Source: Linyphia triangularis
Lineage: Eukaryota; Arthropoda; Arachnida; Araneae; Linyphiidae
Length of the DNA stretch: 64,000 nt
Assembly (NCBI GenBank): GCA_963978545.1
Contig: OZ021732.1
Span: 50,015,214-50,079,213 of the forward strand
Direction of reading: 5' to 3'
In this document: positions 11,208 through 23,200 of the stretch, piece after piece
How the letters are laid out: the number at the start of each line of letters is the position of its first letter
How positions within the stretch are numbered: the first letter of the stretch is position 1
Made by a program: the position numbers and the translations under genes
The notes under the pieces: model-generated
What the model saw: the letters and a program-made list of their open reading frames with translations, nothing else
Databases searched by the model: none
Told to the model about the DNA's origin: nothing

Positions 11208-11945
11208 ATAGCCCCCGACTGTTTTGTATTAGGGTGATCGAAAGTAAAAAAAAAGTCAAAATTGACTCCGTTATTCAGAGTGGATAACATGGAATGTCCA
11301 ATACTAATGGACTGGGAATTGCAAAAATGTCCAGTAATTAGAGGTGTCCGTTAAAGGAGGTATTACCAATTTATAAAAAAAACTGCTTCTCTGCACATAC
11401 AGCCGAATCTCAAGTAATTCTTAGTCTTCTATCAGGCAATACCACTTAAGTGGCTCTGACTAACTCATTTATTCATAGTTAAATGTTTAGCATGGTATAA
11501 TAAGGTTTAAGAAGACTTATATTGACAAACATTTGGTTAACTTACACAGTGAATGGACCATCAAACTGAGTTGACAGCTATAAAATTCAAATCTTGTATA
11601 GTTTAGTGATTTTGAACTTTAATATAGATAATAAAATTAGTTCAAAAAAGCATTTATCAATAATTAATTCAATAAACAAATGACTAATTATTAGTTCAAT
11701 TAATCAATTAAAGCTTAATAGTATTGTATCCTAAACTACATGTCATTTTTATGAAAATCAATGCAATAACTATTGTCAGGTCCTGCTTTTGACTAGAAGT
11801 ACTCTTATCAAAGCAGGATTAAACTATTTTTTCAGATTCATGCATTTTATCAACTGGTCTGTTAGATTTCGATCACTATACAGTTTCTACGCATCACCTC
11901 GTTTAGGTACTTTCAACCTGTTGTCCAAGGGGATCTTAACTTTTA
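11208..11945. other. Non-coding interval after the copia element
   Basis: No copy of the copia LTR is present. Two similar motifs, TCCGTTATTCAGAG near 11266 and AGAGGTGTCCGTTAAAGG near 11340, suggest the edge of another repeat, but I cannot define one. Confidence 0.35.
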
Positions 11946-12395
11946 CAGAGCGGCCACAGAACCTGAAAATCAGTGAATTGTCAGGGAGGTTTTTGATTCT
12001 GGAAAAAATCAGGGATATGTCAGGGAACTTTTTAAAATTTCACAAAAATCGGGGAAATTTTCTATTATTTTAGGCGTGTTTCCCCTTTCATCCGTATTTT
12101 GGTGCCATTTACCCGGAAAATTGTGGTATTAGTCGTTGGAAGTTTAATATTACGGAATAATTTAAACTTATGATTGACGCTAAAACTATTTTTCAAAAAA
12201 TGGCATATTATCTCTTTGGCATAAATGTTCTATTTTTTCAAAGGTGTCTACACATCTGGAAAAATTGGAGAAATTTGAAAAAGAAAAAAAAATGCTGTGA
12301 AATCAGGGAATTTTTTAAAAATCTGTCAGGGAAATCAGGGAATTTTTTTTAAATCTGTCGGGGAACTTTTTTTCCTGAATTTTGTGGCCACTCTG
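11946..12395. mobile_element. MITE with CAGAG inverted ends and internal CAGGGAA repeats
   Basis: The 450-bp element begins CAGAGCGGCCACAGAA and ends in the complement of CAGAGTGGCCACAAAA. The interior repeats short motifs such as TCAGGGAATTTTT. Flanking bases TTTTA and TTCTA agree at four of five positions. A related but longer element in the other orientation lies at 59673-60573. No protein is encoded. Confidence 0.55.
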
Positions 12396-12670
12396 TTCTA
12401 TAATACAAGAGTAAAAGTATTGGGGAGGGGGTAAGGAGTGTAAGGGAGCTAAACACTCTCAGGTACTGTTGACATTCAAAGCTGTTTGAATGTTTTACTT
12501 TCCTAATTTCTATCTAGTATATATATAAGGTAACACTTTAGTTTTTGTATTAAATTGATCGTATTTACAAACTTAACGTTGGCAGATTTTTCCTTACAAT
12601 GACAAAAATTAAGATGTGCAGATATTTTCAGACCACAATTTTTTTTTATACCATCTCTTGGGTTTATTTT

Positions 12671-13640
12671 TTAACCTGTTCTTAACTCGGCAGAAGGCGA
12701 GTGGGATTGGACATACCCCACCCCTCAGGAAAACTAAAATAATCTAATATTTTCTCACAAGAATGTACTGATATTGTGTGTAGCTGAGTTTGTCACTGTC
12801 CTTGGCCTTCAGGACCAGTTTTAAGTCGCCCCTGTTTTTAGAAAGGATGTTATAAGGAATTTCCTGTTGGTTGGGGTCTGTCATACCCCATGCGCCTCCC
12901 CATGAAAGACTTTTCCCTAACCAAGTGACCAGTGCTCAGACATATTTTATATAGTATTAATATCCTAAGTAACTGCAACTGCAATATTATCAATATTTGT
13001 GTGTGTGTATTTTCTTTAATTAAATCATAAAAATGGAGAAAAAAGATAGTCAGTATGTAAAAGAATGGTGAGCTTACGGAATTTATTAGAAGCAGTTGAA
13101 AGTAATGAAGACAGTATCTTCAAAAATGAAGATATTATAGATTGAGAAATTTTTAGTAAACAATAGCACAGACCTTGAAGAAAATTATATTGAAGACATT
13201 TTTAGTTAAAATGAGGAGAAGTAGATGAACAAAGACCACAAAACCGTTTGAAGCAAGAACAAATTTCTTCAAAATGTGCAAGTCCACTCGCATAACAACA
13301 TTACGTATCTTCCCGGACTCGTCAAGAAAGCTAGGAATGTAACTGATCCAGTAAGTAGTTGAAAAGTGTTTTTAGTAACACAATAATAACAATGGTTGTA
13401 GCATTTACGAACATATTTATATCAAAACTGGCAGTAAATTACGAAATGGAAAGAGACACAAATTTGACAGATGAGGTTAAGATACAAGCGCTCGTTGGAC
13501 TTTTATAATTATGTCCTCACATCCAATTTGCAAAGACTCATGGGCCACTGATGGCACAGGTATAGAAATCAATTTGACAATTTCATAAAGCATTTTTTGT
13601 TTCTTTTGCTATGCATGCATTTTGCTAGAATTAGAAGAAT
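12671..13640 (+). pseudogene. piggyBac-like transposase relic
   Basis: A conceptual translation from about 13226, followed across frames, reads HNNITYLPGLVKKARNV, then TNLTDEVKIQALVGLL, then WATDGTGIEI and a hydrophobic stretch near 13600. These match in order the conserved N-terminal part of piggyBac transposases (the IVHLPG, IRALIGLLYL and LWSTDGTG regions). TTAA at 12671-12674 followed by CCTGTTC, and the GGGGT/ACCCC pairs downstream, resemble a piggyBac 5' end. Stops and shifts are frequent and the C-terminal half was not found, so this is a decayed fragment. Confidence 0.65.
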
Positions 13641-14156
13641 TAACTATATTTCTGTTTCCTTAATAAAACCTGGTAGCATCGTGTACATTTTTCTATTCAT
13701 TTGATTTTGTTTGGAAATTTAAAGACATGTTTATTCCTTTTATCAAATATTAATCATTATTATTTAGTATGTGTTGGAACCAAAAATTGTGTTGTGGGAA
13801 AATTAAAATTTGTCAACGTTTTGCTTTTACTTATTTAATCACTCAATTTTTTTGGTATAGAATTGTAGGGTCAAGTTACTTTTTAAGAATTAAAGCCAAT
13901 TATTTTATTTAGAGGATTTTTTGTAAAATCATATTAAAACATTTGTTGGAGTAATCTAATATATTTTCTAAAAATCATATATGGATGACCAAACAAAATG
14001 GTTTCTCCTGTTTCAGAGGCAGTACTTGATAAAATTTAATTCTCTTCAGGAATACGTCTTTATGTGACTACATTTTGGTAGATCAAAATTAAAGTATTTC
14101 AGTGGAAAAAATTGTGAAAAAGTTATTTTATATTAACTTGAACACGTTTTTTGTAG

Positions 14157-14284
14157 ATCATGGTAGTTTTTACTTGTGATGCGTGTGGGCAATCTGTGAA
14201 AAAGAATCAAGTAGAAAATCATTGTAACTTCCAATGTCGAAATTGCCAATCAGTATCTTGCATGGATTGTAATAAAGTATTTTG
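14157..14284 (+). CDS. LYAR: LYAR exon 1 (first coding exon)
   Basis: The exon follows a pyrimidine-rich tract and AG at 14155-14156, so it is an internal exon with three untranslated bases before ATG 14160. It encodes most of the zinc-finger pair with CxxC and Cx2Cx4CxxC spacings. The donor GTAAGT at 14285 splits a Trp codon after two bases. Confidence 0.92.
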
Positions 14285-17200
14285 GTAAGTTTTTAAGAAG
14301 AGAGCAGTTGTAATGCTTATAAATTCTCTTGTTTTTTATAAAAATATATTTTTGCATTCTCTTTTTCAATCCTTTTCACTTACAACCACGGCCGTCGCTA
14401 AGAATTTCTATTGGGGGGGGGGGGGGGCGTTAGACATACATTTGCCGACTAAAATCAAGACAAGTAAAATGTAAATGTAGAAAATATCTATTTAGGTGTC
14501 AATCTATTATTAATTAAATTTTATTAATGCATATTTTTTAATTATTTGTTAATTAATGCGTAATTAATTGTTAATGAGTTTATAACTAATTGTTAATGAG
14601 TTTATAACTAATTGTTTATTTTTTTTTATTTAATTGTGAATTATTTTATTTAATGTGTAATTAATTTTAATTAGTGTTTTTTATATTTTATGGCATTTTA
14701 TTAATACTTAATTAATGTCATATTTTAAGTAAATTCCCTTTACATTTTAATTAAAGTTTCATTAAATTCATTTAATTTTTCATTTTTGTTTAATAAATAA
14801 TCCCCTCTTTCCCGAATAAAGGGGATAATTTTTCGAAGTGCTTTTATGAGGGGAGGGGAGGCATTTATCACTTGCAGATAGAATGCATTCTCACAGTCTT
14901 GAACTAATTCAGTAACATGAGTAGTACAAAGACTCCACTTCGATAAAAAAAATAATTAATTTTCAAATTGCAGTTTTGAAGAAATTAAACGTGTAAAAGT
15001 GGATGGAAATCGCACTACAACACGAAATAAAATAAATGAAAAATATTGATCAAATAGATTAGGACTCAAATTTAGCGTTGTAAAAATAGTTAATCAAACA
15101 AATTCTGGAAAAAAGCTTCTTTGTAAAATCCTGGCAGATTATTGCTATCACACAAAATTATCTACGCGAAACACTGCGATTTTTATACTAGAGACAATGT
15201 CAGGGACATAAGAAACATGCACTTACATTCTCTCCTGCCTTTCGAAAAATAAAGTAATGTGGAAGAAGTAATTCACAAGAACAAAATATATAGGTAGTAA
15301 ATTATCAATTCGTGCAAAAATTATGTACAGTTATTAACTAACATCAAATTAGGAAGTCCTATTACCATTTTCGAAAAATCTAAGATTAAACAAAGACTTT
15401 TGTAGCCTTATACCTCCCTGTTAGCAATCTGCACCTCCCTGCAAATAATCCTGTCGGCGCTCTTGGACAACATAATTGCATTTCAAAATACAATAATTAT
15501 TAAAAACATTTTGTTAATTAATTTTTAAATACTTTTTAACATATTTTCCTAACCAAAAAAAAGAGGATTTTACTTTCTCTTGAAAAGTATATTAATAGTA
15601 AAACTTAATTTTTTTTAGCAATTTAACAGAGGAATTTACTTCTTAAAAATATTTACTTCGTGTACGTATTTTTTCCAAAACTGCTGGATAGAATATAATA
15701 ATATTTTCGAGGTTTTTCAGCAACAATTTCTGTAAATATTACTTGTTTTATTAATAATAATCATTTGTTCCAGATGGAAAGTATAATGCTAGTTTTCCCT
15801 AAGCAGGACTAAAAATGAAATGTATTACTTTAGCATTAAACCAAACTATAATATTATTTGTATGTAAAAATATATATATATATATGAACCTCTATCCTAA
15901 TGAAGCAGAAATCAAATTTTGCGAAGTAAATTATTTTCAACTTGCTCACTACCCTTATGAACTTCAAATTTAGCAACAAAATATTCAGATCTATAAAAAG
16001 CAAACCATAATTTTCGGCACAAAAATCCAAACTAAGTAAGTATAGTACCTGCAGAGGGTTTTTTTGGGAGAGGGAGGTATTCAAATCGCCAATATTATTA
16101 TCTTGAGGAAGGAGAAAATGCGCATATGATCTTCTAAAAAAGAGAAACGTCACAGTCAACCTGAGATTTCTAAAAATCTAAAAAACCTCCCCCATTTCCC
16201 TTTCCCACCTTTGAAAGTTATAATCCTAATGTGAGATCTACTGATCCTGTTTGAAATATTTTTAAAGGTATTTTGACTAATCTAACTTAACTGAAACACG
16301 ATGTCTTTCCGATGTTTCGTGTATAAAGTAAAGTGGTGAAATCGAGGAAAGGGGTTCTAATAGACGGAAACCTGGTTATACGTTGGACAAAGTCAGACTG
16401 TAGCTATTTGGGTACAGGAAAAGTCAAGAAATTTAAATAATATTATTACAAATCTTTCAATACTTTTCCAATGATTATTTTGTTGCAATATGTACGACAT
16501 TGCCTTCCAGTTTACATGGCATGAATAATTTCGGTAATACATTTGTGGTGGTCTCGTGTACAAATGACAGATACAACACCTAGGGGCTAGTGGTCACTTT
16601 TGCCTAGTGGTTAGCGTGCCTGTCTTCTGATCTGGGAGTTCCGGGTTCGACTCCCCATTAGCGCACACCGCTACATTGGTGACCCGAATATTCGAACATA
16701 TCAGTAGCACCATCTACTGAACGACCTCCACACTACCACCTCAGCATCTCTGGCGACTCATTGCCACACAGCAAGCAACCTCTGGTGCTCTGTTCACTGC
16801 CACACTCAACTCGCACGCAAGCAACTCAATCGTTCACCCTTCGCAACTCACTGGGAAGGGGCTATGTGGTGGTCTCGTGAACAAATGACAGATACAACAC
16901 CTAAGCACTAGTGATCACTTTTGCCTAGTGGTTGGCGTACCTGTCCTCTGATCTAGGAGTCCTGTGTTCGACTCTCCATTACCGTACACCGTTACATTTT
17001 TTAATAAATGAAGTACTATATAACATCAATACTTATAGAGTAGAGTTCTACTTGACATTAATTGCAATAATTTGACAAAATGTAATAGAAATATTTTTTA
17101 ACAGAATTGCACACTACTTCCATTTCACTCAACTTCATGTTCATAATAAGTAAAAATAAACCTCGGTGAATAACCTTATAAAATGTATTTTTTTATTTTT

Positions 17201-20200
17201 ATGTTATCAAAAAATAAGCAAGTTTTACTCGAAATTGAAACTTCTCGCCAGGTATGTATTTGATAAAAGAGGGCTCATTTTTCGGATGTTAAAATTTAGA
17301 TGTTTTGAAATTTTCAAAAAGACTTTCAATTCATATGATGTACAATACACACTTTATGTAAATGACGTTTAATGGGCATATCATGGTTTTTGAGGCGTTA
17401 CCTCACGTACTAAAAGTATGTCACCTACTGTAACACATCAGAGTTATGTATTAATTGGAAGAATAAGTAATTATTGTCAGTTTCTTCCTGAGAATATAGT
17501 GTGTACTTATCAGGTGACTAAATTTAAAAACTTACGACTGTCGACTTGACGATATATACAATTAAATGTACTGATTTGAAATTGAAGGAAAATTATTCAT
17601 TCTGTGGAGAATTTGTGGAAATTGATACTTGTGCAACAGTACAGGGTACGGGAGATATGTTCATATTTAATTTCATTTAGAAACTGTCAGTAACGATATC
17701 AACTTTAATGTTCCTGCAAAATAAGGATATACTTACTCCAATTAAAAATTGCCAACTTTGGCTGAATTGTGATCAGGATTTTTTAATTCTATTGACGATT
17801 TTAATTATTTATATTTTTTTCTATTCAATATATTTTAAAACATCCATTACTTGGCACTTTTAAAGGAATTGATGAAATTTTGGAAATTTGCCGAGTGCCG
17901 TCTTTCTTTTCTAAAAACTTTGGCGGGGTGAGATAATGAAGATATCTATGATTTGTGTTCGCAAGATACCTATTATATTTGTGCACTTAGTCCATCAATG
18001 TAGGCGGGGGGAAAGGCACCGACTCCCTTATAATAGACTTCTATACTAAACTTCAACTTAACTAGACATCACTTAGACGATAGATCGTGACAGTGCTCAT
18101 AGGTATTTAATCCATTTTGGCGGAGTGAAGACATAATTCTCGCCAAACCTTATAGCCTTTTGTTCTCTACAGGGTTGTGGTTTGGCGAACATTATGCTTT
18201 CACGCTGCCAAAATGGATTAAATACCTTTGAGCACTGTCACGATCTACCGTCTAAGTGATGTCTAGTTAAGTTGAAGTTTAGTATAGTGTAAAAATGCCG
18301 ATAAGTGAAACTTGGGTGGGTATTTTTAATATTTTTGTTCGACATTTTTATTTTTGTTTCCTTCAATTCGATTTTATTGTGAATCAACTTTAAAAAAAAG
18401 GACTAAAAAATTTCGAAAATTTGCCGACTGTTCAACTTTCTGAAACTTGAGGGGGGGGGGGGAGAGAGAGAAGCCCCCCTCGCCCCCTGTTCGCGTCGTC
18501 TAGTTTTACTTTATTTCACATTTAGGTTTTTGTTAAACTTCTACATTGGCAAATATAGGAAATGTATGGATTAATCTTTTAAACCAAACTTATCTCATTT
18601 TACATTAAGACAGTTGAGAATAGTTAAACAGGTGAAAATTATAGAGAATTCAGTAAATACTAACTGTAAAATTAGTGCTGTTAGAAAAAAAAATTTTAGT
18701 CCCCTGGTAACTTGAATTTTAATTGCTCTTAATAAAAAAAGGTATACATTTTATTAGAATTTTTGTACTAAATCATATTTATCTAAAACTAACCTTTAAA
18801 TGTTTTATGCCTTAAATAATATGAGTTTCTTAATTTCTACACGATTTACTTTTAAGAAAGTAAAATTACTGAGGTCTTCTATGAGTCATTGGATTGATCT
18901 TGTCAAGAAATGAGAAATATCGTATAATACTTTAGGCGAAAATATTTATACAAGGTGTTCAAAATGGGACTTCTGATATTCTAAAAAACATTTGCACCCA
19001 GGACATTAAAAATATGTATGTTTATGGGATAGTCAATGAAATTCATTAAATCAATTTGAATCTTATTAACTGCCCAATAAATGTACAGTACTCTAATAAA
19101 AAATCTGAACGATGGCTACATCTTCGATTCTAATTATCATAGAATCTTGTGGTTTTCACCAAAATATTTTGTTTATGATTTCCTATATGTCTGGTGTAAA
19201 AAATTTTCCTTAGGGGATTGTTTACTTTGGTAAATTTAACTCCATCTTCAAAAATTTCAACACAAACTCCTATTTTTTATATTTTCATTCGATTTAGAAT
19301 ACTTTGTTTACCCTAAATACCAAATTATAGTTCATTATGTTTAGAAACACGTCACTATGGGGGGGAAATGTTTTGGCCGATCTTCAGAGCAAATCTCTTT
19401 AAAGCGGCGAAGAATCGAACGTTTACGGGCTTCAAGGCATAATCTATTACATGGTCTCTTAAAGTAAGATTTTTTATATTTCTGCTAAATCAGGAGAACC
19501 AAAAGTCAAAATGGAAAGAAAAAATTTCTGGAGGGGTTTTTGACCATGATAAATCTCATAAAAACAACAAAAAAAATTTAATCTTTCCATTAAAAAAAAA
19601 ATTTAAACTTGTTTTATTAGTTATTAAATCTTTTTCTAATTAGATCTTTTTCTCTACAATCACAGGGGAAATGAGTACCAAGATCATATTAAGTGTGTGT
19701 CCGAAGATCAAAGATATGGTGGAAAAGACTATCAGCCAAAAGCTAGTAGCAACAAAGGAGAAATTAAACAAGAAAAATGGATTGAAGTTAGAACCTTATT
19801 TTATTATTTACTAACTAAATAAACATGCTTTCCTACAAAATTTCACACTAAGTATATTTTGACAACTAATTACACTTAATCTATATAAAAAATGTTTCTA
19901 TTTGCTTGACATGAGTAGTATGGTAAGAAAGTATTACAAAATCATACTTATCAAAATCTTACCGATGACAGGTTTTTTAAGCTTGATGCCTCGTTGAATA
20001 TAATGCAAAAGAATTAAGACCAATCATTGTAAAGCGCAATTTCTGCTATGTAGTCAAAATACAGGAGACAATAAAATTTAAAATTTACCATACAATGTAT
20101 TGCATTTAAAAGTAAATAAATTGTTTACATTAATATGCTGACTATCTAGCCACAGATATTGGTACTGTTCAATTTCCCTCTATCTCGTGAAATTTGATAA

Positions 20201-23200
20201 CTTGTTTTATAAAAACCTTCACGCTTTGAATTGTAACGCTACCATTATAGTTGAAATCTAAGCGTAGATTAATACATTTAAAGGATGGGGAAAAGAAAAG
20301 AAAAAATCTGTCAAACATATTAAAGTTTTTTTGTACATGCTTATGTTGGGGTGCTCTGAATATGTGCTGAAAAGTTCATAAAAATCAGTGCAGCCATTTT
20401 TGTATAGCTTTCTAACATGAAAAATTAATTCATATACAGTAAAAGCTCGATTATCTGACGCTCAATCAACCGGAATTTTTTGAAAATTAAGTTTGGCGAG
20501 AAAATTGGCATTATTTCGCCAAAAAAACGGCGATAGGTCGCCAATTTTTTTTTAAAGTTTTTTATTTGAGATTTTGAAGTTGAGTGTTTTTTTTCTCTTT
20601 ATTTTGATGGTTTTTAATTTGCTATGGCGAAATAGCTGAATTTGCACGGATTAGAAATTAATGTATTATTATAAAAAGTGATTTTTTTTTTTCATTCCGG
20701 TTTATCCAGAGTGCCGAAGTTCTTATTCAAACAACTGTGAATTCTCAGCAAAAAAACTTAATATTCTTAATGGAAAATGCTTTTTTCCGGAATATATCCG
20801 GAAAAATACATATTTGTGGTTATTTGCCGAATCTATCAACAAATCTAGCTTGTTTCAATTGTATAAGAAAGAGGGTTTCGTGATCGAAATTCCACTATCC
20901 ACAGCATCGGGAAAACATTCTCCAGTAGATAATTTGGTTTATCCCGAATTTTAATTTAAAAAAAACTACACATTTTGCATCTATTTAATCTTGCATTGTT
21001 TATTGCATAAAAATATATATTCGTTTCCGGAATATGTGTAATTTGTATGTGCGGAATCTATAAATCTATGGACTACTTTTATTGTAATTATAACAAAGAA
21101 AAGTGATTTTCCACTTGAAATTACGTTCTCAACCGTATCCGGCAAAGAGTAATTAGGAAATTCAAAATTTGTTATTGGTTTGACCAAAACCCGGATAAAA
21201 TTAATCATTCGGTTTGTAAGCTAAATCTACATATGGAACATGCATTTCACAAAATTTAAAATCATGTATAACGGGTAACATTCTATTCCATACAGTATCG
21301 ATGCATCCATAATTAATTTATGCCTGCGATTTAATTTGTAAATTTTCAGCCGCATCCGGAAAATGTGCAATTCGTCCGAATTTAACTTTTCTAAACGTTT
21401 TAATCTTTTATCACAAAATATCAGTTTCTCACGATCAATCAGAATAAAACCTAATTGCATCCATTTAAATGCATTTTCCCCTATTATCCCAATCCAAGTT
21501 TCGATTTGTAGGCTAGTCGACCATTTTGTACACAAAACGGGAAATATTTCTTTTTTGTGTACAAAAAGTATGGGTTATATTTTATTGTATACTATATTAA
21601 CGTGTTTTGCAATCAATTAAAAAATAAATCAGTTTCGCTGTAATTTTATTTAATAATATTTATTTTTAGATTAGCCAACAACCAGGCAATCAAATTCAAA
21701 ACTTAATAGTCGGTAAATTATTCGGAATTTCGTAGCGATTTGCATTACAATTCTTGTATTCCTTTTTTCTATACAACATAATAGTCGATCTTTGAATACG
21801 AAGGTCATCTTCCCGAGAATATGTTACTTTAGGGCTCAAAGTAGGTTGTGTGTGGGGAGGGGGGGGGGGGAAGACAATGGAATCACCAGGGTTTCCAAAT
21901 ACAAAAGCTACTTTGCCAGAATTCTTGAAATCTGACCGTGAAAACGCACACAAGAAAACTTCCCCTCCAGAACTGAAATAGCGATAGTCCAATTTGTCCG
22001 CCCGGTAACCCTAAAATATAGGTTCGGTTAGAATCTCAAGAGACTTCTCATTTTTTTTTTTTTTACATATTTTACAATGCTTAATCTTCTTTATTTTTTA
22101 CGGAATTTCTGATATGAAAATGATATAATTTTGATAACATATTTCAAATTATTGCCGATTATAACGGCAAAATATAACATTATTTCAACTAAAAAAGCTA
22201 AGTAGAATAGTTTTTAAATATTCCGGTTGTGACGATTTTAATGTTAGGTGCCATCATTAGCGTTATTTACCGTTTAAATTCGGCGAAAAAACGTCGACAT
22301 TCAATTAACCGGAAAATTCGGTTATCTGGAAATCTTAATTTTCCGGATAATCGGGCTTTTACTGTATTGATATGAGGTTTCGTAATTAGTTGCTTTGCTA
22401 GCTTGTGTTTCAGTTAGTGTATTTTAACATTCTAAAATGTTAAATTATGTTTTGATTTGATAAATGCAGTATTTTTAATGAGACCATATTTGAGTTTAAA
22501 AGTGGAGGAAGGCACATTCTGCTTAAAAAATAATTTATGAGTAATATACAGAAGCATAATGATGAAGAATGATTTTTTTTAAATGCAGTAACCCTCCGTT
22601 ATATCATGCATTCGGGTTTATGACGCTTTCGCTATATCTCCCATTTTTTTTATTCATTGTTTATTCATTGTTTTTTTATTCATTTTTTTTATCATATCAC
22701 ATAATTGGAAATATCATGCATTTTTTGTCTTCCGACAAGCACATTATATCAAAAGGCTACTGTATAAATGTTTAAATAGTAATTGAGATGTTCAAAAATA
22801 CATTGTTTTTTTCTCTGGACGTCAAGTTGTGTATAGGTTTATTAATCATTCAGACAATAGTTTAAAATGTATTTTTTCCTTTTTAAAAATATGTCATAGT
22901 CTAAATTAATTTTAAAAGTTTATGTTTCCTCTTGCAGAAAAAGACAATCTCTGACCTTATTTGATTAGCACAATTGAATAGATTATTGTAAAAGAGTTGA
23001 ATTCTGAAAGATAAAAGACATGAAATACATGAATTATGACTATTATCAATCTCTTGTTCACTATAGAACTAAATACAATCATCTAAATTAACTACTTTGC
23101 TTCGGCAGTATAACGAGAAGTATTTACAAAAATTTTAAATATTTTTCTGTAGAAATTTGACCCTGCAGTTTTCCCTAGTCAAGCCTTTTTCGCAATAGTC

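Larger units (their letters stand above)
14285..19665 (+). other. LYAR intron 1 (5.4 kb)
   Basis: Besides the miniature LTR element at 16544 and the hairpin at 18041 it holds a G-tract repeat near 14389 (related to 41174) and an end-like segment near 15420-15466. The remaining DNA is AT-rich with nothing recognisable. Confidence 0.7.
14157..19786 (+). other. LYAR: LYAR exon 1-2 splice pair
   Basis: The split Trp codon (TG at 14283-14284 plus G at 19666) and the continuous family sequence across the junction (NKVFWGNEYQDHIKC) fix both splice sites of intron 1. Confidence 0.85.

Noticed and set aside
16594..16665. Possible real tRNA genes in the LTR at 16544 and its repeat
   Set aside because: Box A and box B are present but the acceptor and anticodon stems do not pair, and the segment lies inside a direct repeat.
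21696..21992. 98-codon ORF with a proline run
   Set aside because: It comes from a G-run and repeat sequence within the pogo-like element.
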